Below, in pieces: positions 26,174-35,407 of a DNA stretch of 64,000 bases. The number at the start of each line of letters is the position of its first letter. Within the stretch, counting starts at the first letter, position 1. Source of the stretch: Pseudorhodoplanes sinuspersici (GTDB taxonomy: Bacteria > Pseudomonadota > Alphaproteobacteria > Rhizobiales > Xanthobacteraceae); NCBI RefSeq assembly GCF_002119765.1, contig NZ_CP021112.1, positions 2,908,501 to 2,972,500 of the forward strand, written 5' to 3'. The translations under genes were made by a program, and so were the position numbers. Under the pieces are notes generated by a model. It was not told the origin of the DNA. It worked only from the letters and a program-made list of their open reading frames with translations, and did no database searches.

Positions 26174-27388
26174 ATGAGTGCCGATCGAGTTGATAGAAAA
26201 TCCAAGCTTCTGATTGCCGGCGCGGGCATTGGAGGGCTGACGGCAGCGCTCTCGTTGCTCCGACGTGGTTTTGACTGCGATGTTTTTGAGCAGGCGTCCG
26301 AACTTCGGGAGGTTGGCGCCGGCTTGTGGGTCTCCATGAACGGTGCGCGCGTGTTGATGGCGCTCGGATTGGAGGATGAACTGCAGCGGACATGCATCGT
26401 CGCCGATCAGCGCTCGATCAGGCTGTGGAACACCGGTGGCACCTGGCCGCTCTATAAACGCACGCAAGAGGCCGCGTCACATCAGCCCTTCCTCTTGCTA
26501 CGAGCGCATCTTCTCAAAATGCTGGTGGATGCGGTGCGCCGGTTGAAGCCGGATGCGATTCATCTGAACGCACATTGTGTGGGCTTTAGGCAGGATGCGA
26601 ACAGCGTTCGCATGAAATTCAAGGATGGATCGGTTGTCGAAGGGCGAGCGCTGATCGGTGCGGATGGTGCTCATTCGAAAGTTCGCGAGCAGATCATCGG
26701 AGCCGTGCCGGGTCAGTACACCAACGCGATTGCGTGGCGCGGACTGGTGCCGGTCGACCGGCTTCTTCCTCACCAGCGCGCGCATGTCGTGTCCACCTGG
26801 GTTGGTCCACAGGCGCATGTCACGGCATATCCGGTCCGCTGGGAGGGCACGGAGCTGATGACCTTCTCGGGACAGGTCGAGCATAGCGAATGGCAACTTG
26901 AATCGTGGTCCGAGAAGGGCTCTGTCGACGATTGTCTCAATGACTTCGCAGATTGGCATCCCGACATCCTCGAGGTGATCAAGAACGTCGTTTCACTTCA
27001 CAAATGGGGATTGTTTGTTCGCCATCCGCTAGAGCGCTGGACGGAAGGGCGCGTGACGTTGCTTGGCGATGCGTGCCACTCCATGGTCCCGTATCTCGGC
27101 CAAGGTGTGAATATGGCCATCGAAGATGCTTGCGTGCTTGCGCGTTGTCTCGAAGAAACCCCAGATGATCCCGCAGCAGCATTCCTCGTCTATCAGAATG
27201 CGCGCATCGAGCGAACCTCGAAGGTCATCCGCTCCTCTGCGGGAATGCAGTACACGTTCCATCATGAAGCTCTCGCCGAAGAAGATGCGGCCAGTGAATA
27301 CATTGAATCGCAGTGGTCACCGGAATCGAACGCGGCACGCTACAACTGGATATACCAGTATGACGCAACAACAGTGCCGCTTCATTGA
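26174..27388 (+). CDS. FAD monooxygenase, 6-hydroxynicotinate 3-monooxygenase-like
   Basis: 404 residues, single-component class A flavoprotein monooxygenase. GAGIGG (16-21) binds FAD, GADGAHSKVR is the DG motif, and GRVTLLGDACHSMVPYLGQGVNMAIEDA is the GD motif. The end (YNWIYQYDATTVPL) resembles the C-terminal tail of the NicC and salicylate hydroxylase group. By context it should convert 6-hydroxynicotinate to 2,5-dihydroxypyridine with loss of CO2 using NAD(P)H and O2. A 6-hydroxypicolinate 3-monooxygenase (PicB-like) is the main alternative, and would need a decarboxylase. Confidence 0.75.
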   Translation: MSADRVDRKSKLLIAGAGIGGLTAALSLLRRGFDCDVFEQASELREVGAGLWVSMNGARVLMALGLEDELQRTCIVADQRSIRLWNTGGTWPLYKRTQEAASHQPFLLLRAHLLKMLVDAVRRLKPDAIHLNAHCVGFRQDANSVRMKFKDGSVVEGRALIGADGAHSKVREQIIGAVPGQYTNAIAWRGLVPVDRLLPHQRAHVVSTWVGPQAHVTAYPVRWEGTELMTFSGQVEHSEWQLESWSEKGSVDDCLNDFADWHPDILEVIKNVVSLHKWGLFVRHPLERWTEGRVTLLGDACHSMVPYLGQGVNMAIEDACVLARCLEETPDDPAAAFLVYQNARIERTSKVIRSSAGMQYTFHHEALAEEDAASEYIESQWSPESNAARYNWIYQYDATTVPLH

Positions 27389-27431
27389 GACGTGGCCCGC
27401 CACGAAATTCCTGTCATCGTTGAGGCTCGTA

Positions 27432-28145
27432 ATGTCGATGCGCGAACGCCCTTGGGATCATGTGATTTCGCCTGAAGAGCAAGAAATCTATGCGCTGGGC
27501 GGTCTCGGCGGCGCTGGCGGATTTGGTCGACGCCCCGCCCTTCTCGTCATCGACGTTCAGTATCGTTCAGTCGGCGATCGGCCGATGTCGATCAAAGAAG
27601 CAATTCGACAATATCCAACCAGTTGTGGTGAGGCTGGCTGGGCGGCGATCGGTCAGATCGCGACACTAATCGAAATGTTTCGTCGTAGCGGTTGGCCTGT
27701 GATCTTTCCGCATGTCGCGCGGAAGCAGACTCACGACCAAGGCGCATTTGCCGCGAAAATGCCAGGGATCATGCAGATTCCGGAAGCGGGGTATGATTTT
27801 GTGCGCGAAGTTGCTCCGCAGCAAGGAGAGCTTTGCCTTCCAAAGACGCAGGCGAGCTCATTCTTTGGTACGCCGCTTGCGGGCTATCTGATCGGAGCAG
27901 GGATCGATTCTCTGGTTTTTGCGGGCTGTACGACAAGCGGGTGTATTCGCGCCTCGGTCGTGGATGCTTGTGCCTTGAACTTCAAGTCGATGGTGCCAAG
28001 CGATGCGGTGTTTGATCGCTCTCCGACCTCGCACGCGGTCAACCTGTTCGACATCGCAAGTAAATATGCCGATGTGATGCCGACAAGCGATGCGATCGAT
28101 CGACTGAAGGCGCTGAACGACACGACATTGCGGGTGCGGTCGTGA
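27432..28145 (+). CDS. nicF: maleamate amidohydrolase-like isochorismatase-family enzyme
   Basis: 237 residues. The catalytic triad of the cysteine hydrolase family is visible: Asp41 in LVIDVQ, Lys138 in LPKTQASSFFGT, and Cys171 in TTSGCIRASV. The insertion after the Asp and the SGCIRAS motif resemble N-carbamoylsarcosine amidase and NicF. It should hydrolyse maleamate to maleate and ammonia. GAGG at 27422 supports the ATG at 27432; an earlier in-frame start lies inside the upstream gene. It overlaps the next gene by four bases (GTGA). Confidence 0.78.
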   Translation: MSMRERPWDHVISPEEQEIYALGGLGGAGGFGRRPALLVIDVQYRSVGDRPMSIKEAIRQYPTSCGEAGWAAIGQIATLIEMFRRSGWPVIFPHVARKQTHDQGAFAAKMPGIMQIPEAGYDFVREVAPQQGELCLPKTQASSFFGTPLAGYLIGAGIDSLVFAGCTTSGCIRASVVDACALNFKSMVPSDAVFDRSPTSHAVNLFDIASKYADVMPTSDAIDRLKALNDTTLRVRS

Positions 28146-29005
28146 ACCAGACGAGCGCATCGGGCTTTCTTTATGGCGCCAACGTGCGCGCCAATGGAAT
28201 TCGCCAACACTATCTGCGTTTCGGCGGGAAAGGCCCTGCGCTCATCATTGTGCCAGGAATTACAACGGTGGCGGCGCAGTGGGCGTTCGTCGCCGAAAGG
28301 CTCTGCGAGACGTTCGATATGTATGTTCTCGATGTGCGCGGGCGTGGCCTGTCCGAGAGTGGCGCTCATCTTGACTATGCCATCGACGCATGCGCGGCCG
28401 ATATTGTGGAGTTCGCCACCGCGGTTGGGCTGAAAACATTCACCCTTCTCGGTCATTCGATGGGCGCCCGGATCGGTATCCGGGCAGCGCGCCACCACGC
28501 CAGTGCTTTCGATCAACTCGTACTGGTCGATCCGCCGGTTTCAGGGCCGGGCCGCCGCGCCTATCCCATTCCGCTGGAGCCGCTTCTGACACTCGTCCGC
28601 GCTGCAAAGCGAGGGGAGGCCGACGTTGCCCTGCGCGGTCCGAACGCGCCAAAGTGGCCGGAGGCGCACATACGCACGCGGGCGGAGTGGCTCCATACGT
28701 GCGACGAGCGAGCGATCGTCGAAACGCATCGTGGCTTCCATCACGACGACATTCACGCCGATCTGCCGCATTTAACGATGCCTACGGCGTTGATCGCCGC
28801 CGGGAAAGGCGGCGTCATCCTTTCCGAAGACGAGGTCGAAATCCGACAGCTATCGCCGTCGATGGCGATCAAACGGCTCGAGAGCGCCGGTCATCAGATG
28901 CAGATCGATGATCCCGAGGGATTTTTCTCGATTTTGGCAAGTCTGTTCAATTCAGAAAGTCTGTTCAGTTCAGAGAGCCGGCGGCGTCCGATTGGTCATC
29001 ATTGA
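28142..29005 (+). CDS. nicD: N-formylmaleamate deformylase
   Basis: 287 residues, alpha/beta hydrolase. Long blocks match my memory of P. putida NicD closely: ANGIRQHYLRFGGKG, YVLDVRGRGLS, YAIDACAADI, LLGHSMGARIGIRAA (nucleophile Ser106), LVLVDPPVSGPGRRAYP and AEWLHTCDE. It hydrolyses N-formylmaleamate to maleamate and formate. It starts with GTG overlapping the nicF stop. The C-terminus carries an extra repeat (LFNSESLFSSESRRR) that is not in the Pseudomonas protein as I recall it. Confidence 0.88.
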   Translation: MNQTSASGFLYGANVRANGIRQHYLRFGGKGPALIIVPGITTVAAQWAFVAERLCETFDMYVLDVRGRGLSESGAHLDYAIDACAADIVEFATAVGLKTFTLLGHSMGARIGIRAARHHASAFDQLVLVDPPVSGPGRRAYPIPLEPLLTLVRAAKRGEADVALRGPNAPKWPEAHIRTRAEWLHTCDERAIVETHRGFHHDDIHADLPHLTMPTALIAAGKGGVILSEDEVEIRQLSPSMAIKRLESAGHQMQIDDPEGFFSILASLFNSESLFSSESRRRPIGHH

Positions 29006-29031
29006 GGCATTCGCAGCGAGGAGAAACGTTC

Positions 29032-30084
29032 ATGTCCAGAGCAGTTGTCGATGTCGAAATGCTCGATGTCTTCAAAGCCGAATTGAAGCTCTGCAAGGTG
29101 AAAGAGGGCGAGGTGGTCGCCGTACTCAGCGGCGGAAACGACCATCCTGAATATGCGCAGACCTTCATGCTGGCTGCTCAAAGCCTCGGCGCGACGACGT
29201 TCCACGTCAATGTTCCTAAGTATGGCCAGCGGAAAGCTGCCGGCGTGCAAGGGCGTCATGCGCTTACCGGCAATCAGCCCGCCGTCGATACGCTCAAGCG
29301 CGCGGACATGGTGATCGATCTGTTGGGTCTTTTGTTTTCAGCAGAGCAGGCCGAGATCCAGGCCGCCGGTGCGCGCATTCTGCGGGTCATGGAACCGTTT
29401 CATATCCTCAAACAGATGTTCCCGACCGAGGACTTGCGGCGGCGCACCGAGCTGTCTCGAACGCTTCTCCAATCGGCAAAGGTCATGCACATCACCTCGC
29501 CAGGCGGAACGGACGTTCGCTATGGCCTCAAACAGTATCCGGTGATCTCGGAATATGGCTACACGGACGAGTCCGGACGCTGGGATCACTGGCCGTCCGG
29601 CTTTGCTTTCACGCAGGCCACCGATGGCGAGGTGAATGGGACGGTTGTGCTGATGCCCGGCGATATTCTGTGTGCGTTCAAGCGGTATATCCAGTCGCCA
29701 GTGACGCTCATCATCAAGGATGGATACATCGTTGATTTGAAGGGCGAGGGCACGGACGCACATCTGATCAGGAACTACATCGAGAGCTTTGGCGATCCCC
29801 GTGGCTGGGCCATTTCACACATCGGCTGGGGATCGAATGAGCGCGCTCATTGGCACCATATAGCCGCTTCGCAGCAGCTTGCATCCGAGCACATCATGAA
29901 TGCACTGTCGTTCTATGGAAACGTTCTGTTCTCAACTGGGCCAAACACGGAGCTCGGTGGAACTAACGATACGCCATGCCATCTCGATATTCCGCTTCGC
30001 GGATGTAGCCTGTGGCTCGATGACATTCATATCCTCAACAGGGGCGAGTTCGCGTATCCAGAATTGCGTGTTCCGGGTCGATAA
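29032..30084 (+). CDS. nicX: 2,5-dihydroxypyridine 5,6-dioxygenase
   Basis: 350 residues of the NicX family, an iron(II) extradiol-type ring-cleaving enzyme with an aminopeptidase-like fold. YPVISEYGYTDESGRWDHWPSGFAF-type, WAISHIGWGSNERAHWHH, FYGNVLFSTGPNTELGG and TPCHLDIPLRGC segments are the conserved core and hold the His/Asp iron ligands. It opens 2,5-dihydroxypyridine to N-formylmaleamate. GAGGAGA before the ATG at 29032 decides the start; a frame from 29002 is longer. This is the most diagnostic gene of the module. Confidence 0.9.
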   Translation: MSRAVVDVEMLDVFKAELKLCKVKEGEVVAVLSGGNDHPEYAQTFMLAAQSLGATTFHVNVPKYGQRKAAGVQGRHALTGNQPAVDTLKRADMVIDLLGLLFSAEQAEIQAAGARILRVMEPFHILKQMFPTEDLRRRTELSRTLLQSAKVMHITSPGGTDVRYGLKQYPVISEYGYTDESGRWDHWPSGFAFTQATDGEVNGTVVLMPGDILCAFKRYIQSPVTLIIKDGYIVDLKGEGTDAHLIRNYIESFGDPRGWAISHIGWGSNERAHWHHIAASQQLASEHIMNALSFYGNVLFSTGPNTELGGTNDTPCHLDIPLRGCSLWLDDIHILNRGEFAYPELRVPGR

Positions 30085-30142
30085 GAACCGTGCGTGCATC
30101 AGTGACTTAGAAATTTCAGCTAACGAAGAGTGGAGAGGGGAA

Positions 30143-31096
30143 ATGCGACGTCCAGTGGTATTGTGTGTTGTGTTTGGTCTGGCTTGTTCTGTTGCCGCGC
30201 AAGCTGCGGATGATAACTACCCGACGAAGCCGGTTACATTGACAGTGAATTACGGTGCGGGAGGCGGATCGGATGCCATCGGTCGCGCACTCGCACGTGC
30301 GCTCGAGAAGAGCTTCAAGCAACCCGTTGCCGTGGAAAACATCGCGGGCGGTGCGGGGACGCGAGGTGTAACCGCTGTTGTGACGTCAGCTCCCGATGGC
30401 TACAAAATCGGCGTGGCGACCAATAGTCCGATGACGATCGCGGTGCATTCGGTGAAGGGCCTGCCATGGGGAGCGCCAAGCACGTATGACATCATTGGCG
30501 GGATCGGGATCGTCTACAACGCGATCTGTATTCAACCGGATTCGACGCTCAAGAATCTCGAAGAGGTTGTGAGTTACGCCAAGGCTAATCCCGGAAAGCT
30601 CAAAGTTGCCAGCATTGCGGGAGGGATCAATCAATACACCTGGGATGCTTTCGCAAAGAAAGCCGGTATCAATATCCGTTTTGTGCCCTATAGCGGCGAC
30701 GCCGATGGTGTCGCGTCATTTCTTGGAAAGAACACTGAGCTTGTCAATCTCACCTGGCCTGGTCTCAAAGCGCAGGTGGAGGCAGGGAAGGCCCGGCCGC
30801 TGGCGATTTTTGCTCCGGAGCGTATGAGTTCGAATCCTGGCGTCCCGACGTTTAAGGAACTCGGTTACGACGTGACCACGACCAGCGACTACATTGTATA
30901 TGCTCCGAAAGGTATCCCGGCCGTGACGCGGAACAGGATCGTGGATGCAGTCAAGACGGCCGTCGCCGATCCGGATTTTGGAAAGGTGCTTGCCGCCCAG
31001 AATATCATCGTGAAGTTTACCGATGGGGCGAAGATGACGGAGCAATTCACCGACGTCTTCAATAACACCGCGCAATCGGCTCAGGCGAAGCCCTGA
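30143..31096 (+). CDS. tctC: TTT transporter substrate receptor
   Basis: 317 residues. Signal peptide to about residue 22 (AAQAADD), then YPTKPVTLTVNYGAGGGSDAIGRALA, the Bug-receptor signature. GGAGAGG fixes the start at 30143. The TctB and TctA genes follow directly, so this receptor belongs to a complete tripartite tricarboxylate transporter that probably brings in the pyridine carboxylate degraded by the upstream enzymes. It is placed 58 bp after nicX and reads in the same direction. Confidence 0.92.
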   Translation: MRRPVVLCVVFGLACSVAAQAADDNYPTKPVTLTVNYGAGGGSDAIGRALARALEKSFKQPVAVENIAGGAGTRGVTAVVTSAPDGYKIGVATNSPMTIAVHSVKGLPWGAPSTYDIIGGIGIVYNAICIQPDSTLKNLEEVVSYAKANPGKLKVASIAGGINQYTWDAFAKKAGINIRFVPYSGDADGVASFLGKNTELVNLTWPGLKAQVEAGKARPLAIFAPERMSSNPGVPTFKELGYDVTTTSDYIVYAPKGIPAVTRNRIVDAVKTAVADPDFGKVLAAQNIIVKFTDGAKMTEQFTDVFNNTAQSAQAKP

Positions 31097-31121
31097 CCCC
31101 AGCGCAATCCGGAGTCATGAA

Positions 31122-31613
31122 ATGGAACGATATCCGCCGATTGCGAAACCTCATGTCCGCATCGCTTCGGCGATCCTGACAGCCGTGGGGTTGGTTTACG
31201 CTTACTATGCCTTGCAGCTTCCACTTGGCGATCCGGCCGGGACAGGAGTGGGAGCTGTGCCAACCGTGATTGGTGTGCTTTGGGTCGCTGTTGGTCTTTA
31301 CGTTACGTTCCGCGACGTGGACCTTCAGATCCGCGATAGCGAGGTCGGGACCTGGCCAAGCCGCGAGATGGCAGTGCGTGTCGCGCTGGCAGTCGCGCTT
31401 TGCGTCGGCTTCATCGTGATGATGCCGTTGCTCGGCACGCTGATGACTTCGGGCGGATTCCTCTTCTTGATGGGACGACTTGCTGGCGCTCCATGGAGCA
31501 AAGCGCTGTTTGCGAGCATCGTCTTGCCGATTTTCTTTTGGCTCGTGTTCGGAAAGCTCCTGCAGGTTGCGCTGCCGGCAGGATCTTTGTTGGCGTTGGC
31601 GACAGGGGGCTGA
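31122..31613 (+). CDS. tctB: TTT transporter small membrane subunit
   Basis: 163 residues with four hydrophobic helices (IASAILTAVGLVYAYYAL, GVGAVPTVIGVLWVAVGLYV, VRVALAVALCVGFIVMMPLLG, and a C-terminal VLPIFFWLVFGKLLQVAL). This is the TctB size and layout. It ends 3 bp before tctA. TctB supports the large channel subunit in the inner membrane; its sequence is poorly conserved, so the call rests on helix order and position. Confidence 0.85.
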   Translation: MERYPPIAKPHVRIASAILTAVGLVYAYYALQLPLGDPAGTGVGAVPTVIGVLWVAVGLYVTFRDVDLQIRDSEVGTWPSREMAVRVALAVALCVGFIVMMPLLGTLMTSGGFLFLMGRLAGAPWSKALFASIVLPIFFWLVFGKLLQVALPAGSLLALATGG

Positions 31614-31616
31614 GCG

Positions 31617-33122
31617 ATGGATCTGATCAACGGCATGATCGGCGGCTTTGCTGTAGCACTGCAGCCTGTGAATTTGCTGGCTGCGCTCGTCGGCGCACTG
31701 GTTGGAACTGCGACCGGAGTTCTCCCGGGGCTTGGCGTCTTGGGTGCGATGGCCATACTCATGCCGATCACCATTCATTTTTCGGCAGTAACCGGCCTCA
31801 TCATGCTGGCTGGCATCTACTATGGTGCGATGTATGGCGGCTCGACCACGGCTATTTTGCTCAAGATCCCGGGAGAGGGCGGTTCGATCGTAACGACGAT
31901 CGATGGCTATGAGTTTGCCAAGAAGGGGCGGGCTGGTGCGGCGCTGATGATTTGCGCGGTCGGTTCATTCATCGCAGGAACAATCAGTATTCTCGGTTTA
32001 TCTCTCTTTACGCCGGTTTTGGCAGATGTAGCCCTCCGGTTTTCATCGCCAGAGTTCTGTATGCTGGCTTTGTTGGGTGCCGTAACGCTGATTCGCATCA
32101 CGGGTCGCGATCCGATGCGAAACATGCTGATGCTGCTGATGGGGGCCGCCCTCGCGACGATCGGCGTGGACGCTGTGAGTGGCGATACCCGCTTTACCTT
32201 TGAGAGAGAGAGTCTCGGACTCGGATTCGATCTCGTGCCGATCACGCTGGGACTCTACGGTTTGAGCGAGCTCTTCCAAGTGGTTGCTTCTACGCAAGGC
32301 TTTCCGCGCGCTGAAACGGTGCGTCTTCGGGACATGGTGCCAACGCGTGCAGAATGGAGCCGCGCCTGGCCCGCGATTGTACGCGGATCGGGCATCGGCT
32401 TTTTGATCGGACTTTTGCCGGGGCCGGGCTCGTTGACTTCGACCTTTGCATCGTATGGCGTAGAGCGCGGGATCGCGCGAAGGCATCGTGATGAGTTCGG
32501 GAAAGGAGCCGTGGAAGGTTTCGCAGGCCCTGAAGCTGCCAATAACGCCGTGGCGACATCTGCGCTCGTGCCGGTGCTGAGTCTTGGCATTCCCTTCACG
32601 CCCAATGTCGCTTTGCTGCTTGGGGCATTGATTGTGCAGGGCATCCAGCCCGGTCCTCTGCTCCTCGCGCAACATCCCGACGTCGTTTGGGGCCTGCTTG
32701 CGTCGATGTGCATTGGCAACATCGCGCTCCTCGCGCTCAATCTGCCTCTCGTCGGAATCTGGGTTCGACTATTACGGGTTCCGCAATATGCGCTGATTGG
32801 CGGAATCTTTGTCATCAGTTTCATTGGTGTTTACACCATGAGAAGCAGCTACTGGGATCTGTGCGTCTTGCTGGGAGCAGGTATCATTGGTTTCGTGCTT
32901 CGCCGAATGGAGTTCGACATGGCTCCTCTGGTTCTTGGATTGGTGATGGGTCCGATCTTCGAGAAGGCTTTGAGAGAAACATTGTTCTTGAGCGGCGGGA
33001 ACCTTACAATCTTCGTGACGCGCCCTATCAGTGCGACTCTTGTCGCACTTTGTGTGGTGGCGCTCTTGGCGCCGTCGGCTCTGAACTGGATCAATCGACG
33101 GCGTGTGCACGTGCCATTATAA
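31617..33122 (+). CDS. tctA: TTT transporter large membrane subunit
   Basis: 501 residues, normal TctA length. GTATGVLPGLGVLGAMAILMP, GIYYGAMYGGSTTAILLKIPGE, and the second repeat GIGFLIGLLPGPGSLTSTFASYGVER with AANNAVATSALVPVLSLGIP are the two signature repeats of the family. About twelve membrane helices are visible. Together with TctC and TctB it forms a secondary importer driven by the ion gradient. It ends the pyridine operon; IS and plasmid relics follow immediately. Confidence 0.95.
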   Translation: MDLINGMIGGFAVALQPVNLLAALVGALVGTATGVLPGLGVLGAMAILMPITIHFSAVTGLIMLAGIYYGAMYGGSTTAILLKIPGEGGSIVTTIDGYEFAKKGRAGAALMICAVGSFIAGTISILGLSLFTPVLADVALRFSSPEFCMLALLGAVTLIRITGRDPMRNMLMLLMGAALATIGVDAVSGDTRFTFERESLGLGFDLVPITLGLYGLSELFQVVASTQGFPRAETVRLRDMVPTRAEWSRAWPAIVRGSGIGFLIGLLPGPGSLTSTFASYGVERGIARRHRDEFGKGAVEGFAGPEAANNAVATSALVPVLSLGIPFTPNVALLLGALIVQGIQPGPLLLAQHPDVVWGLLASMCIGNIALLALNLPLVGIWVRLLRVPQYALIGGIFVISFIGVYTMRSSYWDLCVLLGAGIIGFVLRRMEFDMAPLVLGLVMGPIFEKALRETLFLSGGNLTIFVTRPISATLVALCVVALLAPSALNWINRRRVHVPL

Positions 33123-33134
33123 CTGAGGGACGAG

Positions 33135-33400
33135 CGCGAAAGCGCTTCGCGGGATGCAAGCAGGAGGCGGTGCGCATCGCGCTAACCAGTAGGTTGCCCC
33201 CCGCGATCGGGTCGCATCGGATTTAAGGATATCTGGACGTCGGCGGGCTGGCTCTACCCTTGCCGTCATTCTTGACCTGCGTTGCCGCCGCGTCGTGGGC
33301 TGGGCAGTCAGCGACAGGATGAAGAAGGACCTGGCGATCAGGGCATTGGACATGGTGGTGCGCCTGCGCCAGCCTCCAGAGGAGGGTGCGGCATTGATCT
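33135..33400 (+). pseudogene. IS3-family transposase fragments (OrfA start and OrfB core)
   Basis: RFAGCKQEAVRIALTS near 33140-33190 recalls the N-terminus of an IS3 OrfA. From 33225, IWTSAGWLY, then after one extra C LAVILDLRCRRVVGWAVSDRMKKDLAIRALDMVVRLRQP, is the DDE core of OrfB. Both parts are incomplete and no terminal inverted repeats are visible, so the element is dead. Confidence 0.65.
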
Positions 33401-33426
33401 AAGCAGGCAAGGCCTTTTCGAGAGTG

Positions 33427-33987
33427 ATGGACGTGCAGATTATTGAAACCGAACGCCTGATCCTGAGGCCTTTCCGGGTGGGCGATGCTACGGACCTCTT
33501 CGCTTATCTGCGCGCGCCCACCGCCCCCTGCTTCCTGAAACTCAAGCTCGCAGATCTGGCCGAGGCGGAGATCGAGGTCATGAAACGCGCCCTCGACCAG
33601 GGTTGCGTGGCGATCTGCTTGAAAGAAACCGGTCAGCTCATCGGCGATCTGTTCGGCGGCGCTGGAGAGGATGACGAGGACGAGACTGCCTCGGTCTGCT
33701 GGAACCTCAATCCGCAATTCGGGGGTCAGGGATATGCGTTCGAAGCCACAAGGGCGCTGTTCGACCATCTTTTCCGGGCAAAGGGCTTTCGCCGACTCTA
33801 TGCTTATGTCGAAGACCACAACAAGCCCTCGCAGCGCCTCTGCGAAAAGTTGGGCATGCGCCGGGAAGGCGTGTTCTTCGAATTCGTATCGTTCACCAAT
33901 GACGATGCGGGCAATCCGATCTACGAAAACACCATGCAATACGCCATCCTGCGTCGCGAGTGGATGGGCGCGGTCAGCCGAAGCTGA
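33427..33987 (+). CDS. GNAT-family N-acetyltransferase
   Basis: 186 residues. IIETERLILRPFRVGDATDLFAYL opens the RimJ-like GNAT fold, LNPQFGGQGYAFEATRALFDHLF contains the acetyl-CoA P-loop, and RLYAYVEDHNKPSQRLCEKLGMRREG is the usual end. It should transfer acetyl from acetyl-CoA to an amine of a protein or drug; the target is unknown. The ATG at 33427 directly follows an in-frame GTG. The neighbours are relics, so it is a passenger of the scar region, but it seems intact. Confidence 0.85.
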   Translation: MDVQIIETERLILRPFRVGDATDLFAYLRAPTAPCFLKLKLADLAEAEIEVMKRALDQGCVAICLKETGQLIGDLFGGAGEDDEDETASVCWNLNPQFGGQGYAFEATRALFDHLFRAKGFRRLYAYVEDHNKPSQRLCEKLGMRREGVFFEFVSFTNDDAGNPIYENTMQYAILRREWMGAVSRS

Positions 33988-34320
33988 TGCAGGTCTATCG
34001 CGACGGCGGGTTGTCGTTGGACCAGTTGATGGCCTTCGCGATCACCGAGGATCACGACCGGCAGGACCATTTTCGACAACCTTTCCTATAATCGCGAGCC
34101 GTGGATCATCCGCCGCGACCTGACCAAGGCGAACGCGGAAGCGAGCGACCGGCGGGCGATCTTCGTCGGCGCGGACGCCTATGCCGAGGCTGGCGACACG
34201 ATCATCCGTGACCTGTTCACGGAGGGATCGGTGCCTATTTCGAGGACGCCGCGTTGCTGGACCGGCTTGTCATCGCCAAGCTGTCGCCGCCGAGGTGCAG
34301 GCCGCGGAGTAATGGAAGTG
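33982..34320 (+). pseudogene. plasmid-type ParB relic
   Basis: KLMQVYRDGGLSLDQLMAFAITEDHDRQ, then after a shift NLSYNREPWIIRRDLTKANAEASDRRAIFVGADAYAEAGD and IIRDLFTE, and after another shift GAYFEDAALLDRLVIAKL. These blocks are the middle of the large ParB-like proteins found on plasmids and conjugative elements. At least two frameshifts and missing ends make it non-functional. Confidence 0.65.
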
Positions 34321-34403
34321 GACGTCCGTTCACATCGACTATCCTCACGCTCATCCGATTGCGGCGACGGCCGTGAGCGATCGGCCGCCGCGCTGACCAT
34401 GGC

Positions 34404-34983
34404 CTATCGCGGAGCGCCCGTCGCTTCGTCTCTCACACCGAACACTTCCCGATGCGCGCGAACCCAACTCTCGACATCTGTGGGCTGGAAGCCTTCCAAA
34501 CCCGATCTGGCGACGTAGGACAATGCAAGGATCGCATCGGCGTCGTCGGGGCGCGCCGCAAAATAGCGGAATTTTGACGCGATGCGCCCGCCAACGCCGG
34601 CACCCATCGGGGCATCGACCTCGTGCTCAAACTCACCCGGCGACTGGCCTTGATAGCGAATCGTCCGGCCAAGGCCGACGCTGACGCGCGCTGCCAGTTC
34701 ATCGCCTGTCAGGCTTTCCGGCCCGGCGATGCGATAATCGCCGCCCATTGCGCCGTGTTCCAGCAGCGTCATCGCCGCCTCGGCGCAATCGTCGGCCGAT
34801 GTCCAGGCGATGCACTGCGACGACGGAATCGGCGGCGCGAACACGCCCTCGGTCATGATCTCCGCCCGTGCCGAGGGCTTAAGGAGATTGTCCAGATACA
34901 TAGTCGGGCGCACGATAGCGAATGCCACGCCGGATGTTCGTGCGGCGTCTTCGATCATCTGGTTGGCAACGAAGCTCGGCTCC
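34404..34983 (-). pseudogene. NmrA-like NAD(P)-binding protein, 5'-truncated
   Basis: About 190 residues remain: SFVANQMIEDAARTSGVAFAIVRPTMYLDNLL, SADDCAEAAMTLLEHG, YRIAGPESLTGDELAARVSVGLG, matching the second half of NmrA-like sugar-epimerase-fold proteins. The N-terminal Rossmann part with the GxxGxxG loop is missing. The reading frame is cut at about 34983, right where the tRNA-Glu 3' end begins, so an element insertion removed its start. Confidence 0.65.
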
Positions 34984-34987
34984 TCTC

Positions 34988-35026
34988 AAGGCTGAAACAG
35001 GGGTTCGATTCCCCTAGGGAGCGCCA
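34988..35026 (+). repeat. 3' end of tRNA-Glu, displaced (attachment scar)
   Basis: AACAGGGGTTCGATTCCCCT T-arm, acceptor strand AGGGAGC, discriminator G and CCA fit tRNA-Glu. The rest of the tRNA is absent. After CCA come 14 nt (GTAAAATCAATCAC) and then TTA, the same spacing as at the integrase-linked tRNA-Ile. Confidence 0.65.
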
Positions 35027-35351
35027 GTAAAATCAATCACTTAGTACAATTTTAGCCTCGGCCGTCGAATATCGGTCGAATAAGCTTCCGGCGAACGACA
35101 GCGAACGCAAAGCCCCGCCGCAGGACTGATTCCCTACCTAAGCAAGTCAGCTCTAAGCTCTTGCCTCTCGACCAATCACGGCCTCACTGCGCAACAGCAG
35201 GCGCTTCACCAGGTCCGCGATGTCGTCCCACTTTATGCAACCGTACTGCCATATGTTGAAGAAGCTGGTCGAACCAGTCGGCTCTGCAACTGAAGAAAAT
35301 GGGTAGACCGAGGTCCATTGCCCGGGCCACTGTAGTCAGGAACTATGCTGG

Positions 35352-35407
35352 AGACCTGCTAACTCTTAATCAGCGGGTCCAAGGTTCGAATCCTTGTGCA
35401 CCCACCA
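35352..35407 (+). repeat. 3' half of tRNA-Lys (CUU), displaced (attachment scar)
   Basis: Anticodon loop CTCTTAA with CTT, T arm AAGGTTCGAATCCTT and CACCCACCA end are those of tRNA-Lys. Only the 3' part is present. After CCA come ATTAAATCAATCAC and then TTA. The 320 bp between this and the tRNA-Glu scar contain no supportable gene; integrase remnants reading leftwards are suspected. Confidence 0.65.
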
